From assembly GCA_900553135.1 (NCBI GenBank), contig USCO01000089.1:1-8753 (forward strand): 8,753 bases of DNA, in the 5' to 3' direction. Shown one piece after another: positions 1-6,185 of the stretch (positions are counted from its first letter, which is position 1; each line of letters opens with the position of its first letter). Source of the stretch: an uncultured Eubacteriales bacterium (GTDB lineage: Bacteria; Bacillota; Clostridia; Oscillospirales; Oscillospiraceae). The notes under the pieces were generated by a model that saw only the letters and a program-made list of their open reading frames with translations, did no database searches and was not told the origin of the DNA. Made by a program: the position numbers and the translations under genes.

Positions 1-1
1 G

Positions 2-283
2 GACATGACCGTCCACGGCTTTCGCCTGTTTGCCCTGAACTACCTGTTCTGCGGGGTGAATATCTACGCCTCCGCCTTCTTTACCGCTCTGTGTAACGGC
101 CTCATCTCCGCCCTTATCTCCTTTGCCCGCACCCTGCTGCTGCGGGGCGGCATGGTGCTGCTGCTGCCCGCTCTCTGGGGTCTGGACGGCATCTGGTGGG
201 CGGTGGTGGCCGCCGAGGGGCTGGCCGTTCTGGTCTCGCTGTTCTTCCTCATCTCCCAGCGCAAGCGCTACCACTACGCATAA
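2..283 (+). CDS. MATE family efflux transporter, C-terminal fragment (cut by window edge)
   Basis: This is the last 93 residues of a membrane transporter whose 5' part lies outside the window. The reading frame is open to the left edge, so the ATG at position 5 is very unlikely to be the true start. Two to three hydrophobic helices are visible, followed by a short basic tail (QRKRYHYA) that would sit in the cytoplasm. The pattern of a hydrophobic segment, LPALWGLDGIWWA, and a final hydrophobic helix is typical of the end of MATE (multidrug and toxin extrusion) proteins, which exchange Na+ or H+ for cationic drugs or metabolites. The substrate cannot be told from this piece. The gene ends 2 nt before a strong hairpin and converges on the NYN gene. 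Another small polytopic transporter is possible; MATE is the best fit. Confidence 0.75.
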   Translation, partial: DMTVHGFRLFALNYLFCGVNIYASAFFTALCNGLISALISFARTLLLRGGMVLLLPALWGLDGIWWAVVAAEGLAVLVSLFFLISQRKRYHYA

Positions 284-285
284 AA

Positions 286-321
286 AAGCGCGCGTTCCAG
301 AATCTTCTGGAACGCGCGCTT
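286..321. terminator. Bidirectional intrinsic terminator between convergent genes
   Basis: A perfect 16-bp inverted repeat (arms 286-301 and 306-321, 4-nt loop 302-305) with a GC-rich core GCGCGCGTTCC. On the minus strand the stem is followed by a run of six T (complement of A282-A287), the classic signal for the operon ending at 335. On the plus strand the following tract TTCTTC is weaker but is placed right after the MATE stop codon. It therefore probably serves both convergent transcripts. Confidence 0.88.
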
Positions 322-334
322 CTTCAAAAACGGG

Positions 335-1132
335 TTATTTGTCCTCGCAGGTGTCCCGGACGTAGAACTCCACATTCTCCTCCCCCTGGGGGACGATCTG
401 GAAGCGGTCCAGGGCGCGAATCAGCTTGGACAGCTTGGAAAAGCCGTAGTTGCGGGGGTCGAAATCGGGCTGCTTTTTCAGCAGAAGGTTGCCCAGCTTC
501 CCCATGTGGGCCAGGCCGTCCTCCTGGCACAGGTCCTCCACGGACTCAGCGATGAGCTCCACGATCTCCTCCGGCGCGGGGCTGCTGGGGCTCTGGCTCT
601 TTTTGCCGCCCTTTTTGGCGGCCCGCTTGGCCTGGGCCTCCTCCTTCTCCGCCTTCTGCTTTGCGGCCTCGGCGGCCTGCTTGGCGGCGGCCCGGATGAC
701 CTCGATATAGACAAACTTGTCGCAGGCCACGATAAAGGGCTTGGGGGTTTTCTTCTCTCCCATGCCGTACACCTTCATCCCGGCCTCCCGCAGGCGGGTG
801 GCCAGGCGGGTGAAGTCGCTGTCGCTGCTCACCAGCACAAAGCCGTCGCAGTTGCCCGAGTAGAGGATGTCCATGGCGTCGATGATCATGGCCGAGTCGG
901 TGGAATTTTTCCCGGTGGTGTAGCTGTACTGCTGGATGGGGGTGATGGCGGTCTCCAGCAGGATGGACTTCCAGCTGTTCATGTTGGGGCTGGTCCAGTC
1001 GCCGTAAATGCGCTTGATGGTGGGGGTGCCGTAGAGGGCCACCTCGGCCATCACATCCTTCATGGCGGTGCGGGAGGCGTTGTCCGCGTCAATGAGGACG
1101 GCCAGGCGCAGATCGTTTTCGTGCCCGTCCAT
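335..1132 (-). CDS. NYN domain (PIN-like nuclease) protein with C-terminal OST-HTH/LOTUS domain
   Basis: This 265-residue protein belongs to the NYN/DUF88 (LabA-like) group of predicted PIN-fold, metal-dependent RNases. Conserved acidic residues are visible: D15 and D17 in LIDADNAS, D79 in TDSAMIIDAMD (with D85 and D88), and D104/D106 in VSSDSDF. These are the expected metal-binding positions. Residues about 145-187 form an Ala/Lys/Glu-rich, probably helical and then disordered, basic linker. Residues about 188-261 resemble an OST-HTH (LOTUS) domain, which binds RNA, notably G-rich or structured RNA, in other proteins. The likely role is RNA processing or decay, with target unknown. The ATG lies 2-3 nt after the stop of the upstream nucleotidyltransferase gene, and its GGGCGAGG Shine-Dalgarno lies inside that gene's last codons, so the two are probably translationally coupled. 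It is the last gene of the operon and ends just before the terminator at 286-321. Domain calls are by motif recognition; the nuclease function is inferred. Confidence 0.85.
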   Translation of the reverse strand: MDGHENDLRLAVLIDADNASRTAMKDVMAEVALYGTPTIKRIYGDWTSPNMNSWKSILLETAITPIQQYSYTTGKNSTDSAMIIDAMDILYSGNCDGFVLVSSDSDFTRLATRLREAGMKVYGMGEKKTPKPFIVACDKFVYIEVIRAAAKQAAEAAKQKAEKEEAQAKRAAKKGGKKSQSPSSPAPEEIVELIAESVEDLCQEDGLAHMGKLGNLLLKKQPDFDPRNYGFSKLSKLIRALDRFQIVPQGEENVEFYVRDTCEDK

Positions 1133-1135
1133 GGC

Positions 1136-1873
1136 TTACCTCGCCCGGAGAATGGCTTCCACCTCGCCCAGCTGCTCCACGGTGTTCACGCCCAGCATCT
1201 CCTGGGGGGAGCAGGTGTCGCACAGGCCAACCCGCAGGCCCTTGGCCTTGAGGATGGCGGGTACGTCGGTGAGGTAGAACTCGCCCTGGGCGTTGTCCTG
1301 GCTCAGCTGGCCCAGGCTCTCCAGCAGGGGAGCGACGCGGAAGACGTAGGTGCCGGTGTTGACCTCGGTGATCTTCTTCTCCTCGGGGGTGCAGTCCCGG
1401 TCCTCCACAATGGCGCGGAAGGAGCCGTCGGCCTCCCGGGTGACCCGGCCGTAGTTGCCGCCCTCGTCCAGGTGGGCGGAGAGAAGGGTGCAGTCGTTGT
1501 TGTTCTCCAGGTGGGTCTGGACCAGAGCCTGGAAGGTCTCCTTCTTCATGAGGGGGGCGTCGCCGCAGCAGATGATGACGTGGCCGTCAAAGCCCTCCAG
1601 CAGGGGGGCGGCAAAGCGCACGGCGCCGCCGGTGCCGTTGAGCTGCTCCTGCACGGCGTGGGGATACTGGGGATAGGCGGAGAGGACGGCTTCCTTCTTC
1701 CAGCCCACCACCAAAATCACGTCCTCGGGGGGCAGAAAGTCCAGGGCGGTGAGAACATAGTGCAGCAGAGGCTTGCCGTCGGCCAGACGCATCACCTTGG
1801 GCAGGTCGATGCCCTCGGTCTGCAGGCGGGTGCCCTTGCCCGCGGCCAGTACCAGCGCTTTTACCTGATTCAT
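1136..1873 (-). CDS. GlmU-like sugar nucleotidyltransferase (pyrophosphorylase domain only)
   Basis: This 245-residue protein is a Rossmann-like NTP transferase closest in motif order to the N-terminal uridylyltransferase half of GlmU. That enzyme makes UDP-GlcNAc from UTP and GlcNAc-1-phosphate for peptidoglycan. Visible motifs are the nucleotide loop LAAGKGTRL (residues 9-17) with K26 in LPKVM, QEQLNGTGGAV (75-85), the metal-site aspartate D105 in CGDAPL, YGRV, EVNTGTYVF, EFYLTD, and GVNT with N230 near the end. D105 and N230 match the Mg2+ ligands D105 and N227 of E. coli GlmU. The C-terminal left-handed beta-helix acetyltransferase domain of about 200 residues is absent, and the frame ends cleanly without sign of breakage. 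The start ATG overlaps the thiN stop (ATGA, 4 nt) and has AAGGAG 8 nt upstream. UDP-GlcNAc pyrophosphorylase activity is likely, but another sugar-1-phosphate or a dTTP/CTP specificity cannot be excluded. Confidence 0.85.
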   Translation of the reverse strand: MNQVKALVLAAGKGTRLQTEGIDLPKVMRLADGKPLLHYVLTALDFLPPEDVILVVGWKKEAVLSAYPQYPHAVQEQLNGTGGAVRFAAPLLEGFDGHVIICCGDAPLMKKETFQALVQTHLENNNDCTLLSAHLDEGGNYGRVTREADGSFRAIVEDRDCTPEEKKITEVNTGTYVFRVAPLLESLGQLSQDNAQGEFYLTDVPAILKAKGLRVGLCDTCSPQEMLGVNTVEQLGEVEAILRAR

Positions 1874-2562
1874 TGGTCATTCTCCTTTTTCATAGCGGTG
1901 CGCTCCCACAGCTGGGGCAGCAGGCGGTAGAAGTCTCCCTGCTCCCGCCACAGGGCCAGCAGGGTGCCCTGGGCCACAGTGATGCGGGCGGGGACGTCCA
2001 AAAACTCGTTGCTGACCCCCAGAGGGAAGTCGGCGGTGAGGGTGTGGTCGGTGAGGGGGAACTTCAGACCCTCCAGGGTGACCCCCTGGGCCTTTCCGCT
2101 GAGGGAGAACACGGACAAAAAGCCGCTGAGCCCCTGGGGCAGGGTCATGGTCTCGTTGTGCAGGGCGGTGGCCACGGTGCCCTCGCCGGCCAGGATGCCC
2201 CGGGCCCCCTGGGTAGTGAGCCAGGACAGGGCCTGGAGGTTGGCCACGGTGTGCTCCAGACGGCCGCCCACGCCGCCCAGCAGCACAAAGCGGCGGTAGC
2301 CGCGGTTCAGGCCCTCCCGCAGGGCGTAGATCATGTCGGTGTCGTCCTTCATGGCGGGCAGCTGCACCACGTTGGGGTGCTTGGGCTTGTGGCCCAGGGA
2401 ATCAAAATCTCCCACCACCAGATCGGGGGGCACGGCGTAGGCATCCAGGGCCTCGTAGCCCTTGTCGGCGGCGATCAAAAAATCCCCCATGCCGGGATGG
2501 GGACACAGGGACCATGACAGCGGCATGGCGCCCACAACATAACAAATTCCGGACTGTGTCAC
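1870..2562 (-). CDS. thiN: Thiamine diphosphokinase (thiamine pyrophosphokinase), GTG start
   Basis: Thiamine diphosphokinase transfers a pyrophosphate group from ATP to thiamine, giving the cofactor thiamine diphosphate in the cytosol. The 230-residue protein shows the family motifs in order: IAADKGYEAL (about 30-39), PDLVVGDFDSLG (46-57), KDDTDMIYAL (72-81), LLGGVGGRLEHTVANL (94-109), and a C-terminal beta-rich thiamine-binding domain with GLKFPL and GVSNEF. Length fits the family (about 210-230). The frame stays open upstream to 2727, but the GTG at 2562 is chosen because an AAAGGAAG site lies 9 nt before it and because homologues begin just before the YVVGA strand. The upstream in-frame ATG at 2616 lies inside the predicted -10 element, so it cannot be used from that promoter. 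This is the first gene of the operon with the GlmU-like and NYN genes. No TPP riboswitch is visible upstream. Confidence 0.92.
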   Translation of the reverse strand: MTQSGICYVVGAMPLSWSLCPHPGMGDFLIAADKGYEALDAYAVPPDLVVGDFDSLGHKPKHPNVVQLPAMKDDTDMIYALREGLNRGYRRFVLLGGVGGRLEHTVANLQALSWLTTQGARGILAGEGTVATALHNETMTLPQGLSGFLSVFSLSGKAQGVTLEGLKFPLTDHTLTADFPLGVSNEFLDVPARITVAQGTLLALWREQGDFYRLLPQLWERTAMKKENDQ

Positions 2563-2571
2563 GGGGATACA

Positions 2572-2579
2572 CTTCCTTT
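2572..2579 (-). promoter_or_regulatory. Ribosome binding site deciding the GTG start of thiN
   Basis: Minus-strand AAAGGAAG, 9 nt before the GTG at 2562. It is the only good Shine-Dalgarno near the 5' end of the thiN frame and supports the GTG over upstream in-frame ATG codons. Confidence 0.75.
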
Positions 2580-2581
2580 CC

Positions 2582-2600
2582 CCGGCCGGACTCCGGCCGG
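2582..2600 (-). promoter_or_regulatory. GC-rich palindrome in the thiN 5' leader
   Basis: CCGGCCGG is repeated on either side of a 3-nt spacer (2590-2592), giving an 8-bp all-GC stem; each arm is also self-palindromic. It lies between the predicted transcription start (about 2607) and the ribosome binding site at 2572-2579. In RNA it would form a stable hairpin at the extreme 5' end of the mRNA, which may protect it from decay. In DNA it could be an operator. No T-run follows, so it is not an intrinsic terminator. Confidence 0.55.
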
Positions 2601-2614
2601 TCCATACAGATTCC

Positions 2615-2644
2615 ATTATAATACACTTTCCCGTCCCTTTGCAA
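2615..2644 (-). promoter_or_regulatory. Sigma-A-like promoter for the thiN operon
   Basis: On the minus strand, TTGCAA (2639-2644) is followed after 18 nt by a perfect TATAAT -10 box (2615-2620). The expected start of transcription is near 2607, leaving a leader of about 45 nt before the GTG of thiN. This is the only such pair in the gap on this strand. Confidence 0.75.
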
Positions 2645-2663
2645 GGGCGGCGGGGCCTGCTCC

Positions 2664-2692
2664 TTGACTTTCCAGAGGGGGGAGCATACAAT
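2664..2692 (+). promoter_or_regulatory. Sigma-A-like promoter for the cysteine desulfurase operon
   Basis: TTGACT (2664-2669) and TACAAT (2687-2692) are separated by the optimal 17 nt; each box has one mismatch to consensus. Transcription would start near 2699, giving a short leader of about 27 nt that holds only the ribosome binding site. The -35 box is 19 bp from the -35 box of the divergent thiN promoter, so polymerases or a regulator at one could affect the other. Confidence 0.82.
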
Positions 2693-2725
2693 GGGACTAC
2701 TGAAAAAAAGGACGAGGTGAAGCAC

Positions 2726-3865
2726 ATGTTCCACTATCTGGACAACGCGGCCACCACCTCCGTGCGCCCGGAGGCCATCCGGGCGGCGGTGGAGGCCATG
2801 GAGACGGGCTGGGGGAATCCCTCCTCCCGCTACGCCCTGGGCCAGCAGGCCGCCGGGGCGGTGAAGGGCTGGCGGGAGACCGTGGCCAAGGCCCTGGGCT
2901 GTGCCGGGGAGGAGCTGTACTTTACCTCCTGCGGCAGCGAGGGTGACAACTGGGCCATTGCCGGGGCGGTGGAGGTGAACCGCCGCAAGGGCAAGCACAT
3001 CATCACCACCGCCATCGAGCACGCCGCCGTCATCGAGCCCTGCAAGGAGCTGGAGCGCCGGGGCTACGAGGTCACCTGGCTCAAGCCCGACCGCCAGGGC
3101 AACATCCCCCCCCAGCAGGTGGAGGAGGCCCTGCGCCAGGACACCGTGCTGGTGTCCATGATGCTGGTGAACAACGAGGTGGGCTCCGTCCTCCCCGTGG
3201 CCGAGACCGCCCGGGCCATCCGCCGCTCCGGAAGCCCCGCCCTGCTCCACTGCGACGCGGTGCAGGGCTTTTTGAAGGTGCCCTTTACCCCCAAGAGCCT
3301 GGGGGTGGACCTGCTCACCATCAGCGGCCACAAGATCCACGCCCCCAAGGGGGTGGGGGCTCTGTACATCCGCAAGGGGCTGCGCTTCCCGCCCCTCATC
3401 CGGGGCGGCGGACAGGAAAACGGTCTGCGCTCGGGCACCGAGGCCACCGCCCAGCTGGCCGCCTTTGCCGAGGCCGCCCGCCTGGGCAAGGCGGAGATGG
3501 CCCGGGACACCGCCCACATGGCCGCCCTGAAGGAGCAGGCCATGGAGCGCCTGACCAAGGAAGTGCCCGGCCTGAAGGTGGTCAATCCCCAGGGCGCCCC
3601 TCACATCCTGGCCGTCACCATGCCGGGGTATAAGAGCGAAGTGGTGGTGCGCTGGCTCAGCGACCGGGGGGTGTACCTCTCCTCGGGCTCTGCCTGCCAC
3701 AAGGGAAAGCCCAGCCACGTCTTTGCCGCCCTGGGGCTGCCCAAGCCCGAGCTGGACGGCGCGCTGCGCATCAGCTTTTCCGGGGATACCACCCAGGAGG
3801 ACCTGGACGCCCTGGTCCAGGGATTGGCCCAGGCCCAGAAGGAGTTATTCACCAGCCTGTCCTGA
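2726..3865 (+). CDS. Cysteine desulfurase, NifS/IscS family (class V aminotransferase fold)
   Basis: This PLP enzyme removes sulfur from L-cysteine as an enzyme-bound persulfide for Fe-S clusters, thiolated tRNA or thiamine, releasing alanine. In the 379-residue protein one sees the N-terminal YLDNAATT (4-11), H99 in the AIEHAAV PLP-stacking motif, N150, D177 and Q180 in HCDAVQG, the Schiff-base lysine K203 in SGHKIHAPKG, GGGQENGLRSGTE (227-239), and the catalytic C324 in LSSGSACHKGKPSHV. Length is normal for the family. The loop after the cysteine (HKGKPSHV) differs from E. coli IscS and is typical of stand-alone clostridial forms. The ATG is preceded by GAGGTG at 6 nt spacing; longer in-frame starts would lie upstream of the promoter. 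No iscU, iscR or thiI gene follows; the next gene is a MATE transporter 24 nt downstream in the same operon. Its sulfur acceptor is therefore unknown. Confidence 0.93.
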   Translation: MFHYLDNAATTSVRPEAIRAAVEAMETGWGNPSSRYALGQQAAGAVKGWRETVAKALGCAGEELYFTSCGSEGDNWAIAGAVEVNRRKGKHIITTAIEHAAVIEPCKELERRGYEVTWLKPDRQGNIPPQQVEEALRQDTVLVSMMLVNNEVGSVLPVAETARAIRRSGSPALLHCDAVQGFLKVPFTPKSLGVDLLTISGHKIHAPKGVGALYIRKGLRFPPLIRGGGQENGLRSGTEATAQLAAFAEAARLGKAEMARDTAHMAALKEQAMERLTKEVPGLKVVNPQGAPHILAVTMPGYKSEVVVRWLSDRGVYLSSGSACHKGKPSHVFAALGLPKPELDGALRISFSGDTTQEDLDALVQGLAQAQKELFTSLS

Positions 3866-3889
3866 CCAACCATTAAAGGAGGAGTATTC

Positions 3890-5281
3890 ATGTTTTCCTA
3901 CCTGCGCCGCCCAGCCGGCTTCTACCGCCGGGTGGGGGCGTTGGCAGCACCCATGATTCTGCAAAATCTCATCACCAGTACCCTGGCCATGGCCGACACC
4001 TTCATGGTAGGGATGCTGGGGGAAGCCCCCATGGCGGCGGTGACCCTGGCCAACATCCCGGTGTTTGTGGTGCAGCTGTTTTTCTTCGGCGTACAAAGCG
4101 GCGCCACCGTGCTCATCAGCCAGTACTGGGGCCGGGGCAATCTCCAGGCCATCAACCGGGTCACCGGTGTGGCCCTGTGGGCGGTGAACCTGGTGTCGGT
4201 CACCTTTGCCCTGATTTTGCTGCTGTTCCCCCAAGAATTTCTCAGTCTCTTTGGAAATGACCCCCAGGTGGTGGCCATGGCCGCCGACTATGGCCGCATT
4301 GTGGGGCTGTCCTATGTGCTCAACGGCATGACTCTGGTGTACATCGCCGTGTGGCGCAGCATGGAGCGGCCCAGACTGGGTATGTACATCCTGGCCGCCT
4401 CCATGACCGTCAACACCTGTCTCAACTGGGTGCTGATCTTCGGCAACCTGGGAGCTCCCTCCCTGGGTGTGCGGGGCGCGGCCATTGCCACCCTCACCGC
4501 CCGGGTGGTGGAGATCCTCATTGTGGTGGTCCACATGATGCGCACCCGCAGCTTCCGCTTTTCTCCCGGCAAGCTGCTGTGCCCCGGCCGGGAGATGACG
4601 GGACAGTTTCTCCGCTGCGCCGGGCCCGTGGTGTGCAACGAGACCCTGTGGGGCCTGGGCACCGCCATCTTCCCCACCATTATGGGCCACATGGCAGGCA
4701 GCACCGAGATCCTGGCCGCCTACACCATTGCGGGCAACGTGGAAAAGCTGTGTCTGGTCTTTGCCATTGGCATCTCGGGCACGGCCTCCATCCTCATTGG
4801 CCGGGAGATCGGCGCGGGCCGGGGAGACTCGGTGTACGAGCTGGGCCTGGTGCTGAACACCCTCAGTGTGGGAGTGGGCACCCTGCTGTGCATCTCCCTG
4901 CTGTCCTTTACTTATCTGGCCGGACCGGCCTGGTTCTTCCCCCTGTTCCATCTCTCCCCCGGGGCCTGCTCCATCGCCACCATGATGCTCACCGTCCTGG
5001 CGGTGATGATCCCCGTGCGGGACTTCAACCACTGTAATATCGTGGGTGTGCTCCGTGGCGGCGGCGATGTGAAGGCGGCCACCCTCATCGACCTGAGCCC
5101 CCTGTGGGTGGTGTCCATCCCCCTGGCCACTCTGGCCGGTTCCGTGCTGCACATGGACATCCTGTGGGTGTACCTGGCCATGAGCTGTGAGCACGTGGTG
5201 AAATGCGGCCTGGGCATCCTGCGCCTGCGCTCGGGCAAGTGGGTCCACGATCTGACCCGCATGGAGCCCTTCCCGGAATGA
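3890..5281 (+). CDS. MATE family efflux transporter
   Basis: A complete 463-residue integral membrane protein with about 12 hydrophobic segments, the normal size and topology of the MATE (NorM/DinF-like) superfamily of Na+- or H+-driven exporters. The N-terminal part, with APMILQNLITSTLAMADTFMVGMLGE and later QYWGRGN, matches the family's first two helices, and the second half repeats the pattern (GTASILIGREIGAGR). The ATG has an excellent AAGGAGG at 7 nt spacing. It begins 24 nt after the cysteine desulfurase stop and ends 17 nt before the next gene, so all three are probably co-transcribed from the promoter at 2664-2692. The substrate cannot be predicted. A second MATE gene fragment lies at the left edge of the window in a different operon. 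No frameshift or missing segment was seen. Confidence 0.92.
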   Translation: MFSYLRRPAGFYRRVGALAAPMILQNLITSTLAMADTFMVGMLGEAPMAAVTLANIPVFVVQLFFFGVQSGATVLISQYWGRGNLQAINRVTGVALWAVNLVSVTFALILLLFPQEFLSLFGNDPQVVAMAADYGRIVGLSYVLNGMTLVYIAVWRSMERPRLGMYILAASMTVNTCLNWVLIFGNLGAPSLGVRGAAIATLTARVVEILIVVVHMMRTRSFRFSPGKLLCPGREMTGQFLRCAGPVVCNETLWGLGTAIFPTIMGHMAGSTEILAAYTIAGNVEKLCLVFAIGISGTASILIGREIGAGRGDSVYELGLVLNTLSVGVGTLLCISLLSFTYLAGPAWFFPLFHLSPGACSIATMMLTVLAVMIPVRDFNHCNIVGVLRGGGDVKAATLIDLSPLWVVSIPLATLAGSVLHMDILWVYLAMSCEHVVKCGLGILRLRSGKWVHDLTRMEPFPE

Positions 5282-5285
5282 GAAA

Positions 5286-5289
5286 GGAG
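5286..5289 (+). promoter_or_regulatory. Ribosome binding site deciding the metallo-hydrolase start
   Basis: AAAGGAG (GGAG core at 5286-5289) lies 9 nt before the ATG at 5299 and 6 nt before an in-frame GTG at 5296. Either start differs by only one residue. A third in-frame ATG at 5278 overlaps the MATE stop but has only a weak upstream GGAG. Confidence 0.65.
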
Positions 5290-5298
5290 CGAATTGTG

Positions 5299-6141
5299 AT
5301 GAAGTGTCTGGTTTTGATCGAAAATACCGTCCCCCAGGGCAGCAATCTGGAGGGAGAGCACGGATTGTCCCTGCTCATCTCCTACAAGGACCGCACCATC
5401 CTGCTGGATGCCGGGTCCTCGGGCAAATTTGCCGACAACGCCCAGAAGCTGGGGGCGGACCTGAGCAAGGTGGACTTCGCCGTCCTCTCCCACGGCCACT
5501 TCGACCACGCCGACGGCCTGCGCCGCTTCTTCCAGTGCAACGCCGCGGCCCGGGTGTATGCCCGGCCCTCCGCCGGGGACAGCTACTTCTCCACCTCCAC
5601 GGGAGCCCCCCGGTTCATTGGGGTCCACCGGGATATCTGGGAGGGCTGCCGGGAGCGCTTTGACCTGTCCGCCGGGCCCCGGGCCCTGGGGGACGGGGTG
5701 TGGCTGCTGCCCGAGACCGTCCACGGCGGCCCCTTTGCCAGCCGGGAGACTAACCTGCTGCGCAAGGTGGGGCCTGATCAGTTCGTGCCCGACGACTTCT
5801 CCCACGAGCAGTCCCTGGTGCTGGAGGGGGAGCAGGGACTGGTGGTGTTCAACTCCTGCTCCCACGGGGGCATCGTGAACATCGTCAAGGGGGTTAAGGA
5901 GCAGCTCCACCGCCCGGTGTACGCCGTGGTGGGCGGCCTGCACATGTTCAGCGCCTCCGCCCCCTCGGGGATGAACTGCCCTGGGGAGTACGTGGGCCAG
6001 GTGGCCCGGGCCCTGCGGGACGAGGGCGTGAAGCGGGTGTATACCGGCCACTGCACCGGCCCGGCGGCGGCCCAGCTGCTGGAGCGGGAGCTGGGCGGGG
6101 GATTGGTGCTCCTCACCACAGGCATGACCTTTACCGTATAA
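5299..6141 (+). CDS. Metallo-beta-lactamase-fold hydrolase, COG1237 type
   Basis: A 280-residue soluble protein of the metallo-beta-lactamase superfamily. The metal motif HxHxDH is intact as H65, H67, D69, H70 in LSHGHFDHADGL. Other conserved positions are D37 in ILLDAG, the DDFSHEQSLV segment (H169, E170), H189 in NSCSHGGIVNI, H215 in VGGLHMF, and H251 in YTGHCTG. This order is that of COG1237 proteins, often labelled dihydropterin-methyl-ribofuranosylaminobenzene-phosphate synthase after an archaeal methanopterin enzyme. In a Firmicute that label is doubtful and the real substrate is unknown. The gene starts 17 nt after the MATE stop and ends 5 nt before a strong terminator, making it the last gene of the operon. 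The extra residues upstream (frame open to 5203) overlap the MATE gene and are not counted. Family assignment is firm; function is not. Confidence 0.87.
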   Translation: MKCLVLIENTVPQGSNLEGEHGLSLLISYKDRTILLDAGSSGKFADNAQKLGADLSKVDFAVLSHGHFDHADGLRRFFQCNAAARVYARPSAGDSYFSTSTGAPRFIGVHRDIWEGCRERFDLSAGPRALGDGVWLLPETVHGGPFASRETNLLRKVGPDQFVPDDFSHEQSLVLEGEQGLVVFNSCSHGGIVNIVKGVKEQLHRPVYAVVGGLHMFSASAPSGMNCPGEYVGQVARALRDEGVKRVYTGHCTGPAAAQLLERELGGGLVLLTTGMTFTV

Positions 6142-6145
6142 CGAG

Positions 6146-6178
6146 AAAATCCCCCGGCCATAGGCCGGGGGATTTTTT
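6146..6178. terminator. Strong bidirectional intrinsic terminator
   Basis: A perfect 14-bp inverted repeat (6146-6159 and 6163-6176, 3-nt loop) with CCCCCGGCC core and A/T outer pairs, followed on the plus strand by six T (6173-6178). On the minus strand the stem is followed by TTTTCTC. It sits 5 nt after the metallo-hydrolase stop and 8 nt beyond the lipoprotein stop, so it can end both convergent transcripts. Confidence 0.93.
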
Positions 6179-6185
6179 ATCCTTA

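Noticed and set aside
506..1930. Long plus-strand open frame (474 codons) opposite the NYN and GlmU-like genes
   Set aside because: Its product is Gly/Val/Leu/His/Gln-rich with no recognisable motif, and it lies antisense to two genes with clear motifs. Such frames are a side effect of strong G/C third-position bias.
2563..2725. TPP riboswitch upstream of thiN
   Set aside because: The leader is only about 45 nt and lacks the conserved CTGAGA-type core of the thi-box.
2563..2727. N-terminal extension of thiN up to the ATG at 2727
   Set aside because: The extension crosses its own promoter, is Arg/Pro/Ser-rich and unlike the family. The GTG at 2562 has a proper ribosome binding site.
2402..3718. 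Long minus-strand open frame (438 codons) opposite the cysteine desulfurase
   Set aside because: It is antisense to a well-supported enzyme, crosses both promoters and is low-complexity (Gly/His/Ala/Leu). No ribosome binding site or family was seen.
3845..5248. Long minus-strand open frame (467 codons) opposite the MATE gene
   Set aside because: The His/Gln/Gly-rich product is the typical complement of a membrane-protein gene in GC-rich DNA. The MATE frame has a strong ribosome binding site and family motifs.
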